Shown here: piece after piece, positions 34,496 through 43,519 of the stretch
Position numbering within the stretch: position 1 is the stretch's first letter
How the letters are laid out: every line of letters begins with the position of its first letter
From: Streptomyces lydicus
GTDB taxonomy: Bacteria > Actinomycetota > Actinomycetes > Streptomycetales > Streptomycetaceae
Reading direction: 5' to 3'
Length of the DNA: 64,000 bases
NCBI RefSeq assembly: GCF_001729485.1
Contig: NZ_CP017157.1
Location: forward strand, 7,688,001-7,752,000
Program-made: the position numbers and the translations under genes
Notes under the pieces: generated by a model
Told to the model about the DNA's origin: nothing
What the model saw: only the letters and a program-made list of their open reading frames with translations
Databases searched by the model: none

Positions 34496-35521
34496 ATGAC
34501 CTTGCCGCGGGGAACCGTCGTCCATCCTGAACTGGCGCCCTTTGTCGACAAGTTGCCGCCTTTCTCCGATCCGTACGCGGACATCGCCGCGACCCGTGAG
34601 CGGTTCCGTGCGCTGCTGGCCGCGACGCCGGCCGACCGCTCGGGAGTGGAGAGCCGACGTCATGAGGTGGTGCGGCCGGACGGCAGTGCGCTGACGGTCG
34701 AGGTCTACCGTCCGGAGGGTACGGGCGGCGGCCGGGGGGCCGCGCTGCCCGCCGTGCTGCACTTCCACGGCGGTGGCTACGCCATCGGCCGTGCGCTGCC
34801 CGGCCAGGACAAGACGGCGATCGAGCTCTGCCGTGAGCTGCCCGCCGTCACCGTCGCCGTCGAGTACCGCCTCGCTCCCGAGCACCGCTATCCGGCCGGG
34901 GTGGAGGACTGTTACCTGGCACTGGAGTGGACGGCGCGGCACGCGGCCGAACTCGGCATCGATCCGGAGCGGATCGCGGTCACCGGGAATTCCGCGGGCG
35001 GCGGGCTGAGCGCCGCGGTCGCCCTGATGGCCCGCGACCGCGGCGGGCCGGCGCTCGCCTACCAGTCGCTGTGCGTACCGGACGTGGACGACCGCGTCGC
35101 CGAGGAGCCGGTGCCGGCGGACGCGGACGACGCGCCGGATCCGCGGACGAACAGCCTGCGCACGATACGGCTGGCGTGGCGGCACTACCTGCCCGAGGGG
35201 GCGGTGGCGGACGCGTACGCCGCGGCGGCCCGGGCCACCGACCTCTCGGGGCTGCCGCCGGCGTACGTCCTGGTCTGCGACCTCGATCCGCTGCGCGATC
35301 CGGGGCTGGCGTACGCGCGTCGGCTGATGGACGCGGGGGTGCAGGTGACGGTCCGCAACGTGCCGGGCGCGTGGCACGGTTTCGAGCTGTACGCGCCGGA
35401 GACCCGGCTCGCGAAGGAGACGACCGCGCACCGCACCGGGCATCTGCGGGCGGCGCTGTACCCGGCGGGGAGTGCGAGCGGGTCTTCGGGCTCAGCCGCG
35501 GCCGGGCCCGTCCGGTCCTGA
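34496..35521 (+). CDS. alpha/beta hydrolase, hormone-sensitive-lipase family
   Basis: A 341-residue esterase. The oxyanion-hole motif HGGG is at 91-94, the nucleophile Ser166 in GNSAGG, the acid probably Asp in VLVCDLDPLRDPG, and the base His in AWHGFEL. ATG at 34496 follows GGGAGAG. Its end overlaps the end of the convergent TetR gene by 30 bases. Substrate is unknown; short-chain esters are usual. Confidence 0.92.
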   Translation: MTLPRGTVVHPELAPFVDKLPPFSDPYADIAATRERFRALLAATPADRSGVESRRHEVVRPDGSALTVEVYRPEGTGGGRGAALPAVLHFHGGGYAIGRALPGQDKTAIELCRELPAVTVAVEYRLAPEHRYPAGVEDCYLALEWTARHAAELGIDPERIAVTGNSAGGGLSAAVALMARDRGGPALAYQSLCVPDVDDRVAEEPVPADADDAPDPRTNSLRTIRLAWRHYLPEGAVADAYAAAARATDLSGLPPAYVLVCDLDPLRDPGLAYARRLMDAGVQVTVRNVPGAWHGFELYAPETRLAKETTAHRTGHLRAALYPAGSASGSSGSAAAGPVRS

Positions 35522-36187
35522 CCCGCCGGGGCGGCCGCGGGCGGGGTCCGCTCCGGCCGGGGCCGCCTCCCCGGGCCGCCCTTCGGTCGGGGCCGGGGGC
35601 GTGGCGATCAGGCCGCGGGTGATCCGGACCATGGCGGCGACGAGCAGCTCACGGGGCTGGTCGGGGCGGTCCAGCCACCACAGCGCGAGGCCGTACAGCG
35701 AGCTGCGGATCGCCTCGCCGAGCGGCTCCAGTTCTGCCTCGGGGATGCCGGGCGCGAATTCGCGGAGCAGCGCGACGTCCGTCTCGCGCTGCCGGCGCTG
35801 CAGTTCGCGGTGGAAGTCCTGGACCTCGGCGTCCCCGGTGGTGTCGCGGAACATCAGGCGCCAGGTGTACGGGTGGGCCTGCACGTACCCGAACCAGGCG
35901 TCGTACATCGCCGTCATGCGGGTGTCCAGGTCACCTGCGCCGTGCAGGAGTTCACTGATCGGGGCGGCGGCGAGCTCGTCGCGGTGGCGCTCCAGCAGGG
36001 CCAGGTGCAGTTCCTGCTTGGAGTCGAAGTGGCGGTAGAGCATCGGCTTGCTCAGGCCCGCCTCGGCGGCGATCTCCCCGATGGTCGTGCCCGCGTAGCC
36101 GCTCTCGGCGAAGAGCCGGGCGGCGGTGTCCTCGATACGCGTCCTGGTCTCGGCGCGCGCGGCGCGGCTCCGGTCGATCCCGCTCAT
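35492..36187 (-). CDS. TetR family transcriptional regulator
   Basis: A 231-residue regulator. HTH: RIEDTAARLFAESGYAGTTI and the AEAGLSKPMLYRHFDSKQEL recognition part. The C-terminal ligand domain includes YDAWFGYVQAHPYTWRLMFRD and ALWWLDRPDQPRELLVAAMVRI, then a Gly/Pro tail. ATG at 36187 has GAGGGA upstream; the longer frame starting at 36286 would run through the operator. The palindrome at 36265-36282 lies in its own upstream region and that of the divergent monooxygenase. Confidence 0.93.
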   Translation of the reverse strand: MSGIDRSRAARAETRTRIEDTAARLFAESGYAGTTIGEIAAEAGLSKPMLYRHFDSKQELHLALLERHRDELAAAPISELLHGAGDLDTRMTAMYDAWFGYVQAHPYTWRLMFRDTTGDAEVQDFHRELQRRQRETDVALLREFAPGIPEAELEPLGEAIRSSLYGLALWWLDRPDQPRELLVAAMVRITRGLIATPPAPTEGRPGEAAPAGADPARGRPGGSGPDGPGRG

Positions 36188-36264
36188 GCGGTCCCTCGCG
36201 ATCTGGCTTGTTCCGATGGGTGTTTTCGGCTCGCCAACGCCGATGTGATGAAGGATACTGGGTC

Positions 36265-36282
36265 GTGTACCACTTGGTATAC
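36265..36282. promoter_or_regulatory. candidate TetR operator
   Basis: GTGTACCA-CT-TGGTATAC: 8-base arms with one mismatch around a 2-base centre. It is 78 bases upstream of the TetR start and 40 bases upstream of the monooxygenase start. Confidence 0.65.
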
Positions 36283-36321
36283 GCACGAGTAAGAAGTCTG
36301 GCCGAGCTACGGGGGCCCGCC

Positions 36322-37041
36322 GTGATTCTTTCCGTACACATCGCCGACCTCGGCGTCCGCTCGCTGCCGGGCGTCCTGCGCGCCCGCCCGGGACCGGCCG
36401 ACACCCCCGGTCTGCGCTACGCCCGCACGACGTTCACCGGCGCCGTCGCCGCCGGCCCGCCCAGGCTGCGTCCCGGGCGGGCCGCGCTGATCGCCGCGTG
36501 GGAGGACGACGCCGCACTCGACCGCTTCCTCGCCGCCGGTCCGCTCGCACGGCAACTGGCCGGCGGCTGGCTGGTGCGGCTCCGGCCGGTGCGGGTCGCG
36601 GGCGCGTGGGGGCCGCTGCCGGTCCGGACCGACCCCGCTGCCGACGCGGCGCTCACCGAGGAGGACGGCCCGGTCGCCGTACTCACCCTCGGGCAGCTGC
36701 GGCTGCGGCGGGCCCTGCCGTTCCTGCGCGCCAGCTCCGCCGCGTCCGGCCGGGCCGCCGCCGACCCCGCGCTGGTCGCGTCCCTGGCGTTGGCGAGGCC
36801 GCCCCGCATGGTCGGCACGTTCTCCGTGTGGCGGAGCGTCTCGGCCATGCGGCAGTACGCCTACGGCTCCGCCGGGCCGCAGCACCGGAACGCGGTCAGG
36901 GAACACCAGGCGGACCCCTTCCACCACGAAGCGGCCTTCCTGCGCTGCCGGCCGTACGGCACGCGGGGCCTGCTGGACGGCCGGGAGCCGGTGACAGCGG
37001 CGTCGGTCGCACCTCCGCACGCGTCGCGGGACCGGCCCTGA
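36322..37041 (+). CDS. spheroidene monooxygenase-like (CrtA-type) protein
   Basis: A 239-residue protein similar to CrtA-type monooxygenases. Conserved segments are LSVHIADLG, DTPGLRYARTTFTG, AALIAAWEDDAALDRFL, VAVLTLGQLRLRRALPFLRA, MVGTFSVWRSVSAMRQYAYG and FHHEAAFLRCRPY. CrtA adds an oxo group to a carotenoid, but no carotenoid genes are present here, and streptomycete relatives often stand alone. GTG at 36322 with GGGGG upstream was chosen. It diverges from the TetR gene and is likely its target. Confidence 0.82.
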   Translation: MILSVHIADLGVRSLPGVLRARPGPADTPGLRYARTTFTGAVAAGPPRLRPGRAALIAAWEDDAALDRFLAAGPLARQLAGGWLVRLRPVRVAGAWGPLPVRTDPAADAALTEEDGPVAVLTLGQLRLRRALPFLRASSAASGRAAADPALVASLALARPPRMVGTFSVWRSVSAMRQYAYGSAGPQHRNAVREHQADPFHHEAAFLRCRPYGTRGLLDGREPVTAASVAPPHASRDRP

Positions 37042-37262
37042 GCCGACGGTGAGGCGCGGGGTGCTCTGCGCCGCCCGCCGGTGAGACGGGCGGTCCGTCG
37101 CCTCCCCGCCCGGTCAGTCCCCCCCGGTGAGGCCCGGTTCCGTTCGGCCCCGATCCGGCGGGCAGGTCCTAGACTCGCCGGGAGGGGCTCCCCGGGAGGA
37201 ACGGGGCGCGCTGCAATCCCTGGATGTGCGGTACGAGTTGGCGACGGAGGGGAGCCGGCGGG

Positions 37263-37772
37263 ATGAGCGCTGAAGCGACGGGGAGCGAGCCGGGCGAGCA
37301 GGCCGGGGCGGGCACGTACGGAACGGGCCCGCGCGCGGACGGGGACGAGAGCGGGGGCCCGGGCGAGCACGGGCCGGAACGGATCAACCCGCCTCATCTA
37401 GCGCCGCCGACGGGTTTCAGCCACGCGGTCCGCGCCGCCCCGGGCACGCTGGTCTTCCTTGCCGGGCAGACCGCCCTCGACGGCTCGGGGAAGATCGTCG
37501 GGGACGGCATCGTCGAGCAGTTCGAGCGGGCGCTGACGAACCTGCTGGAGGTCGCCGCGGCCGCCGGGGCGGGCCCGTCCGATCTCGCCAAGCTCACCGT
37601 GTTCGCGGTCGACGTCGCCGACTACCGCCGGCACGCCCGGGAACTCGGCCGGGTGTGGAAGCGACTGGTCGGGAGCGACTTCCCGGCGATGGCGGTGATC
37701 GGCGCGACCCGGCTGTGGGACGAGACGGCGCTGGTCGAGATCGAGGGCATCGCGGTGGTGCGGGAGCGGTAG
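37263..37772 (+). CDS. RidA family protein (YjgF/YER057c/UK114)
   Basis: A 169-residue protein with a disordered 45-residue N-terminal extension followed by the RidA fold. The core is GFSHAVRAAPGTLVFLAGQTALDGSGKIV, read as GFSHAVRA and VFLAGQTALDG, then FERALTNLLEVAAAAG and the end ETALVEIEGIAVV. RidA hydrolyses reactive enamine/imine intermediates from PLP enzymes; the arginine usually needed at the active site is not obvious here, so it may belong to a different Rid subgroup. ATG at 37263 has GGAGGGG upstream. Confidence 0.88.
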   Translation: MSAEATGSEPGEQAGAGTYGTGPRADGDESGGPGEHGPERINPPHLAPPTGFSHAVRAAPGTLVFLAGQTALDGSGKIVGDGIVEQFERALTNLLEVAAAAGAGPSDLAKLTVFAVDVADYRRHARELGRVWKRLVGSDFPAMAVIGATRLWDETALVEIEGIAVVRER

Positions 37773-37896
37773 CCCGCGGGCCGGCGCCGGAGCGGGCGTC
37801 CCCCTCCGGTTGCCCCCCCGTTCTCCCCTCCCGTCCCTCGCGTTCCTCCGTAACGCGGTCCCTCGTAACCGCGGTCCCTCGTGCCCTCCGGCACGG

Positions 37897-38724
37897 TCAT
37901 TCCTTGTGGAACGCCACCAGCGCCTCGGCGTCCGCCGCGGTGAGGGAGATGCCGAACTCCGTTTCCAGCAGGGCCGGGAGCTCCTCCGGAGCGACCTCGC
38001 GCACCTCGCGGTTCCAGTCCGGGCGGGTGCGGGTGAACTCCCGCCCGACCAGCGTGCTGCGCCGGTCGGGCAGCGGGCGCTGCACCACCGTCTGACCGGT
38101 GAACGGCGAGCGCGGGTGGGTCGAGATGTAGTGGTTGAACACCGCGTAATCGGCCGGGTAGCGGCGCTCCGTCCCGAAGGCGTAGAGGTCGAACCAGCCG
38201 TCCTCGTGGCGGGTCCGCAGCACCCAGGTGCCCGTCTCGTCCTCCCGGACCAGGCCGAACGTCCAGCTGCCCTGCCGGGCCCGGACACCGTCGCGCAACG
38301 GCAGCGGTTCCAGCAGCGCCTCGCCGCCGAACCCGACGTCGGTGATCCACCGCTCGCCGTCCAGCTCCACCGCAAGCAGCGCGTGGGTGGCGGGGCGCAG
38401 GCGCCGCTCGCCCATGCGGGTACGCGCGCACAGGCCGGTGAGCGCGAAGCCGAGGCGGTCCAGGGCGGCGGCGTAGAGGAGGTTCTGCTCGTAGCAGTAG
38501 CCGCCGCGCCGCTGCCGGACCATCTTCGTCTGCAACGACTCCAGGTCCAGCGGGACGGGGCGGCCGAGCACGATCTCCAGGTTCTCGAAGGCGATCGACG
38601 CCGAGTGCGCGGCATGCAGGCCGCGCAGGGTTTCCGCGGTGGGCCGCCGGTCGCCCGAGTAGCCGATGCGGGCGAGATAGGCGTCCAGGTCCAGTTGCTC
38701 GCCACCCCACACGGATGCGGTCAT
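37897..38724 (-). CDS. nat: arylamine N-acetyltransferase
   Basis: Transfers acetyl from acetyl-CoA to arylamines or amide-synthase substrates. The 275-residue protein shows the catalytic triad Cys77 (RRGGYCYEQN), His114 (PATHALLAV) and Asp129 (WITDVGFG). Family relatives also act as amide synthases in ansamycin clusters, but no such cluster is here. The N terminus MTASVWGGEQLDLDAYLARI is standard. A short hairpin with 6-base stem at 37880-37895 lies just past the stop. Confidence 0.95.
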   Translation of the reverse strand: MTASVWGGEQLDLDAYLARIGYSGDRRPTAETLRGLHAAHSASIAFENLEIVLGRPVPLDLESLQTKMVRQRRGGYCYEQNLLYAAALDRLGFALTGLCARTRMGERRLRPATHALLAVELDGERWITDVGFGGEALLEPLPLRDGVRARQGSWTFGLVREDETGTWVLRTRHEDGWFDLYAFGTERRYPADYAVFNHYISTHPRSPFTGQTVVQRPLPDRRSTLVGREFTRTRPDWNREVREVAPEELPALLETEFGISLTAADAEALVAFHKE

Positions 38725-38890
38725 CGCTGCGGCCTCCCCTGGTCATGGCTTCCTTGCCGGCGAGCCTAGGAGGCCGCGGCCCGCGCCGCGATCGGCCGTG
38801 GGGACCAAGGCGGTTGGGGACGGACCTGGGCCCATGGACGTACGGGGGTCGGCCGGGGCGTCTACGCCCCCGGTCGCCCGGACACGCGAA

Positions 38891-38931
38891 GGGCGCCCGT
38901 ACCGGCCGGTTCTGCGGCGGTACGGGCGCCC
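38891..38931 (-). terminator. terminator of the acyltransferase gene
   Basis: Perfect 14-base stem (38891-38904 with 38918-38931) with a 13-base loop, 55 bases past the stop of the leftward gene at 38986. Confidence 0.75.
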
Positions 38932-38985
38932 CTGGGACGCCGCTCGGCTCCGGATGATCGACTCCGGAGGGTCAGTTCTGGACAG

Positions 38986-40254
38986 TCAGTTCCGGCTGCG
39001 GGCCGCCCCGACCGGGTCCTTCTGGAACGCCCAGGTCATCTTGGGTTCCATCGCCCACCGGAACGCCCGCTGGACGGGCGGGGTGCACAGCACGGTGATG
39101 ACGGTGCCCGCGAAGAGCGTGATCAGCACCATGCCCCAGGGGGTGTGCACCCACGGGGTGTCGTACCAGTTCCCGAAGCGGGAGCCCTTGGCGAGGAAGC
39201 CGTGCAGCAGATATCCGTAGAGGGTGCCCGCGCCGAGCGCCGTGCACCACATCGTGCGGCCCGGGATCCAGGCGAAGAAGCAGGCCACCAGCACCAGCGA
39301 GCAGCCGAACATGGCCAGCGTCATCACCGCGCCGCTCCACCAGGGGGCGCCGAGTTCCTGGGCCGCGTCGCGGTGGTAGAACCACGCGGCGTTCATCCGC
39401 GGCGCCGCCCAGTACGCGAAGACCAGGGCGCCGGCGAAGACCGGCACGGCCAGGATGCGTGCCTTCTTGCGGCGGACAAGCTTGAAGTGCTCCGGACGCA
39501 GCGACAGCCCGATCACGAAGAACGGCAGGAACTGCAGCACCCGTTGGAGGTCCAGGTCATCGCCGATGTCCGGGGACACGGACGCCAGCACGGCGATGGC
39601 CAGGGCGAGCGGGACCGGCCAACGCACGATCTTCCACAGCGGGGTGGTCAGCCGCCAGATGAACAACGCCAGCAGGAACCACGTCAGGTACCAGGGGTCC
39701 GTCAGGCTGATCGGATAGTGCGGATCGTCGTCCGCCCACCTCTTGAAGAGCGTGTAGGCGACTTCGAAGAGGATGTACGGGACCGCGACTCCGGTGACCA
39801 GCCGCTGCAGCCGGTCCTTGCGCATGTCGAAACTGCGCGAGAAATAGCCGGAGATGATGATGAACGCCGGCATGTGGAAGGCGTAGACGGTGATGTAGAA
39901 CGCCGCCGCGGTACGGCTCCCGTCCCGCAGGGGCTCCCAGGAGTGACCCATCGCCACCAGCACGATCGCCAGGTACTTGGCGTTGTCGAAGAAGGCGTCG
40001 CGGGATTTCGCGGAGGTGCCGGCCGGGGCGGGCGCGGCGGTCCGGCGCCTGCCGCCCTTGGCGCGGCCCCGGTGCGAGGCGGGAGCGGGAGCCGCGGCGG
40101 CGGCCGGGGCGGGCGCTCTGGTCGTCGTCGCGGTGGCACCGCCGGCCCGTTCCGGCACCAGGGCGTCCGCCCTGTGCGGGCTCTCCTGAGGCATCTGCCG
40201 CGGCGGGGGGAGCGGCACCCGCCGTTCGCCGTACGCCAGGAAATCGTTGTTCAA
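38986..40254 (-). CDS. acyltransferase 3 family membrane protein
   Basis: About 422 residues. After a disordered, Ala/Pro-rich N-terminal cytoplasmic region of about 85 residues comes an Acyl_transf_3 domain with roughly ten membrane helices. The family signature is FFDNAKYLAIVLVAMGHSWEP with the catalytic-type His, followed by FHMPAFIIISGYFSRSFD. Relatives acylate extracytoplasmic sugars, lipids or wall components, and this subgroup resembles fucose 4-O-acetylase-like proteins. TTG at 40254 with GGGAGG just upstream is the best start; the frame opens at 40332. Confidence 0.85.
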   Translation of the reverse strand: MNNDFLAYGERRVPLPPPRQMPQESPHRADALVPERAGGATATTTRAPAPAAAAAPAPASHRGRAKGGRRRTAAPAPAGTSAKSRDAFFDNAKYLAIVLVAMGHSWEPLRDGSRTAAAFYITVYAFHMPAFIIISGYFSRSFDMRKDRLQRLVTGVAVPYILFEVAYTLFKRWADDDPHYPISLTDPWYLTWFLLALFIWRLTTPLWKIVRWPVPLALAIAVLASVSPDIGDDLDLQRVLQFLPFFVIGLSLRPEHFKLVRRKKARILAVPVFAGALVFAYWAAPRMNAAWFYHRDAAQELGAPWWSGAVMTLAMFGCSLVLVACFFAWIPGRTMWCTALGAGTLYGYLLHGFLAKGSRFGNWYDTPWVHTPWGMVLITLFAGTVITVLCTPPVQRAFRWAMEPKMTWAFQKDPVGAARSRN

Positions 40255-40555
40255 GGAGCCTCCCGAAACGAAAGCGGGGGAGGAACTGGACGCTGGCCCG
40301 CACCGGGCCGCACATCGGAACCCAAAAGCCAAATCCTGCGTCTTAGTTCTTTTACGGGAAGAGTGGCGGCGTCGAACATCTCAGGCACCTTAGCTCCGCC
40401 GCGGGAATCCCGTAAATCCCCGCCCTGCGCGGCCACACGCCACGCGTCCGCTCTCCACAGCTCCTTCACGCGGGACGGGGCACGGCGCTCGGGCCGACGC
40501 GGCCCGACGACCCACCGGATCCGGGCATTTCCCCCACATTCCCGTCCGCTGCCCC
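40255..40555. other. gap between the GDPD gene and the acyltransferase gene
   Basis: 301 bases, moderately AT-rich near 40320-40400. It should contain the promoter of the acyltransferase gene and the end of the GDPD transcript. No gene or strong hairpin is visible. Confidence 0.4.
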
Positions 40556-41440
40556 CTATTCAATAATGCCTTCGATCCCGCGCGCCCGCACCGACCGCCT
40601 GTTCGTGTTCTTCGCCACGTCCCAGGCATAGACCTCCAACGGCCGTCCGTGCGCGCCGCGCAGCCGGTGCACGGCCGCCAGCCAGCGCGAACTGGCCTCG
40701 GACAGCGGCGGGTTGATCTGGTCGGTGAACCGCGCGTAGCGTGCCAGGTCGGACACGGCGGGCGCGCCCAGAATTCCGGTGCGCACCTGTGGCAGGAGTG
40801 CGTGGACGGTCTTCACGCAGGCCACCGAGAAGCTCTGGATGACCAACCGGCTCCGGACATGGGCGGAATCCAGCCAGCCGCGCGCCCGCAGTTCCCGTAC
40901 GACTCCCGCCTCGATTCCTGGATAGCGGCCAGGGGCTTTGATCTCCAGCAAAAGGCGCTGCCCATTGCGTTCCAGCCGGCGCAGATAGGCGTCCAGCGTC
41001 GGCACCCGCTCCCCCGCGAAGCGCGCCCCGAACCAGCTTCCGGCGTCCAGCCGGGCGATCTCGGCGGCGGTGAAGTCCCCGACCCGCCACGGCGCCCGCC
41101 CGGGGAACACCGTGGCGGCGTTCGTGGTCCGCTCCAGGGTGGTGTCGTGGATGACGACGAGTTGGCCGTCCTTGGTGCGCTGCACGTCGTTCTCGACCCA
41201 TATGAGTCCGCGGCGACGGGCGGCGTCCACCGCGGCCAGCGTGTTCTCCGGTGCGTAACGGGAGGCGCCGCGGTGTGCGATGACCAGGGCCGGCGCGGCG
41301 GTGGGGCCGGCCCGCGCGGTGCGGGTCACGCCGATGTCGGCGAACTCCTCAGGCCGGTGGGCGACCGCGGACGAGGACACCGCCGCCGTCACCAGATACG
41401 CGACTCCGGCGGCGGGGATCCGCAACGATCTCCGAAGCAT
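40556..41440 (-). CDS. secreted glycerophosphodiester phosphodiesterase
   Basis: A 294-residue exported enzyme that hydrolyses glycerophosphodiesters to glycerol 3-phosphate and an alcohol. Signal peptide about 1-27. The catalytic signature is LVIAHRGASRYAPENTLAA (His and Arg, Glu), followed by WVENDVQRTKDGQLVVIHD with the metal-binding acids and LLLEIKAPG. ATG at 41440 has AGGAGG eight bases upstream. In soil bacteria these enzymes recycle teichoic acid or phospholipid and are often phosphate-regulated; no PHO box was identified. Confidence 0.93.
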   Translation of the reverse strand: MLRRSLRIPAAGVAYLVTAAVSSSAVAHRPEEFADIGVTRTARAGPTAAPALVIAHRGASRYAPENTLAAVDAARRRGLIWVENDVQRTKDGQLVVIHDTTLERTTNAATVFPGRAPWRVGDFTAAEIARLDAGSWFGARFAGERVPTLDAYLRRLERNGQRLLLEIKAPGRYPGIEAGVVRELRARGWLDSAHVRSRLVIQSFSVACVKTVHALLPQVRTGILGAPAVSDLARYARFTDQINPPLSEASSRWLAAVHRLRGAHGRPLEVYAWDVAKNTNRRSVRARGIEGIIE

Positions 41441-41701
41441 GCGGGAGCCTCCTGGTCCCCGTCCGCGGGCCGGCCGGGCTTTCTCCCCAACATGCCCGGG
41501 CCGCCCCGCCCCCGCCACGCGGACGAAGCACCGCCCGCACCGGCCCCGGGCGCCCCGCCCGGCCCCTTTGCCCAGGTCAGCACGGACCGGCCGGAGGACG
41601 TCGGCGAACGGGGACGGGCCCCGGGCCACCCGCCATCCGGGCGTCCCGGCGCGGCGGTGAGGCGGCGGGTGCCGCCGTGCCCGTCTCCCTTCGTGGCCCG
41701 G

Positions 41702-42844
41702 TCAGCGGCCGGTCCCCGGGGCTGACGGTTCGGCGTGAAGGATCCGAAAGCGATCGGGTTCCACCGGGTCCCGATCAGCGACCTGGACCGGCGTACCGGC
41801 CGATTGCCACACGCTGATGCCCGGCGTGCGGGAGAACCGGATCTGCCCGCGGGTGCCGTCGACAGCGACGCGCGGCCAGGACGCGGCGATGCGCGCCCGG
41901 TCCGTGCCGTGCGAACGCAGCACCTCGGCGAGGACGGCGACCGTGTCGTAGCCCTCGAAGGCGACGAAGGAGGGCGCCGCGCCCAGCCGCTCGCGCAGGA
42001 CCGTCTCGACGCGTGCCCCGAGGGGGCTGAGGCGCTCGGGCAGGTAGCGCAGGAACGGGATCGCTGAGCCGTCGTCGCCCAGCAGCGCCGCCCACTCGGC
42101 GAACTCCGGTTGCCCTGCCGGAGCACCGATCATGATCCCGGCGAGGCGCTGGTCGCGGCGGACGGCCTTGACGATCGACACCGCCGGCTCCGGGTGGCCG
42201 GTCAGCAGGAGCAGGGCTGTCGCGCGATGGTGGACCAATTCGTCGCACACGGCCGTGGGGGCGAGCGCGCCGCTGTCGAGTTCGATGACGGTGCCGCCGC
42301 GCGGAGCGAGGTGGTCCCGCAGAATGCGGGCCCCGGATGCCCAGTAGACACTCGGCTGCGCGGCTACGGCGATGCGGCCGCGGCCCGCGCCGAGGAGGAA
42401 GTCCGCGTAGATCCGCCAGCCGCGGGACTGCGGCGGGGCAAGGCGCGCGACCCATTCCGTCGGCTGTTCGGTGAGCGCGTCGAGAACCGCTGACGAGCAG
42501 AGGAACGGCAGGCCGAGGACGTCGGCCCGGGTGGCGGCGGCGCGCGCGACGACGCTGTGATACTCCCCCGCCAAGGCGGCCACGCCCAGGCCGGCCAGTT
42601 CGTCCACGGCCGCCACGGCCCTCTGGGGATCAGCGGCGGTGTCCCGGACCACCATCTCCAGGGGTCTCCCGACGATCCCGCCGCCGGCGTTGACTTCGCG
42701 GACGGCCGTCTCGAGTCCGGCGAGCAGGTGCTGCCCCGCCTCTACCCAGCCGGGCCGGGTCAGCGGCACGAGAGCCCCGATCCGCACTGGTGAACCGTCA
42801 GTCCGCTGCGCTCCGGCTGACGATGACGATGGTGACGTATGCAT
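41702..42844 (-). CDS. branched-chain amino-acid-type substrate-binding protein without signal peptide
   Basis: A 380-residue periplasmic-binding-fold protein of the Leu/Ile/Val type: IGALVPLTRPGWVEAGQHLLAG, AVREVNAGGGIVGRPLEMVVRD, CSSAVLDALTEQPTEWVARL and FVAFEGYDTVAVLAEVL. The N terminus MHTSPSSSSAGAQRTDGSPV has no hydrophobic segment or lipobox, and no ABC permease or ATPase gene is near. It may be a cytoplasmic ligand-binding sensor instead of a transporter component. The ATG at 42844 is the first start. Confidence 0.87.
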   Translation of the reverse strand: MHTSPSSSSAGAQRTDGSPVRIGALVPLTRPGWVEAGQHLLAGLETAVREVNAGGGIVGRPLEMVVRDTAADPQRAVAAVDELAGLGVAALAGEYHSVVARAAATRADVLGLPFLCSSAVLDALTEQPTEWVARLAPPQSRGWRIYADFLLGAGRGRIAVAAQPSVYWASGARILRDHLAPRGGTVIELDSGALAPTAVCDELVHHRATALLLLTGHPEPAVSIVKAVRRDQRLAGIMIGAPAGQPEFAEWAALLGDDGSAIPFLRYLPERLSPLGARVETVLRERLGAAPSFVAFEGYDTVAVLAEVLRSHGTDRARIAASWPRVAVDGTRGQIRFSRTPGISVWQSAGTPVQVADRDPVEPDRFRILHAEPSAPGTGR

Positions 42845-42994
42845 GCGTGGGCGCCTCCCGCGTGACGTTGCGTTCGCAGGTCGCCCGGATCGCCGAGCGG
42901 CACGGCCCGGAGGTACGCACCCCCGCGACGCCCCTCTCGTCTCGCCGCGGCGAGCGCACCTGCGTGATCATGCCGGACATTGCATCCATCACCA

Positions 42995-43300
42995 TTACCG
43001 GCAGGCAACCCCTCGCGTCGGGTGGCTGGCGAGAGCCTCGTAGCCGCCGCTCGCGCAGGCGCACGCAGCGTCGCTCATGACGTTCCGGACGGCCTCGCTC
43101 TGGCCCGCCGCTTCCGGCACACAGGGTGGAATGAAACCGGAGCGGATCCATACACAAAAGGTGTCGGAGTCCATGTGGACGGTTGGCCTTTCAGCTGCCG
43201 CGGCCAGATTCTCCGCGATGGCGGACTTTCCAGATCCAGGCGGTCCACCGAGAAGCCTGATCCGACCGAATTGCGAAGTGCCGCAATAAAGAATTACGTC
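42995..43300 (-). pseudogene. truncated P-loop ATPase/kinase
   Basis: The frame encodes RIRLLGGPPGSGKSAIAENL (Walker A), then HMDSDTFCVWIRSGFIPPCV, QSEAVRNVMSDAACACASGGYE, and after about 100 residues turns into unrelated sequence ending at 42995. Intact relatives are about 170-200 residues, with a second half carrying the lid and adenine-binding parts. No start codon with a ribosome site precedes the motif. It is best read as an N-terminal fragment of an AAA/adenylate-kinase-like protein. Confidence 0.7.
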
Positions 43301-43519
43301 AAGGGACGCACCGGGTGAGCCGCGCCACGCGGCGCCCGGGCGAGTGCTTCGTCCCCCCTCCCCCAAGCCCCGCGGGGAACGCCACCGAGACCAGAACCGA
43401 GACCGCCACCACCCGCGCCACCCGTTCCCGCCGGCGTCGCCGCCTCCACTGACCGTGGGCCACCAGATCTGGCGTGCCAGCTGCTGGCAACGGACGCCCT
43501 GTTGTGGTCCAAGGGGTTC
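43301..43519. other. gap between truncated ATPase and hydrolase gene
   Basis: 219 bases, no gene supported. The frame here on the minus strand (VARVVAVSVLVSVAFPAGLG) looks like a piece of a signal peptide or membrane segment, without a start. Confidence 0.35.

Noticed and set aside
37840..37895. Near-duplicate GTAACGCGGTCCCTC words as a regulatory repeat
   Set aside because: Only two imperfect copies between convergent stop codons, where no promoter is expected.
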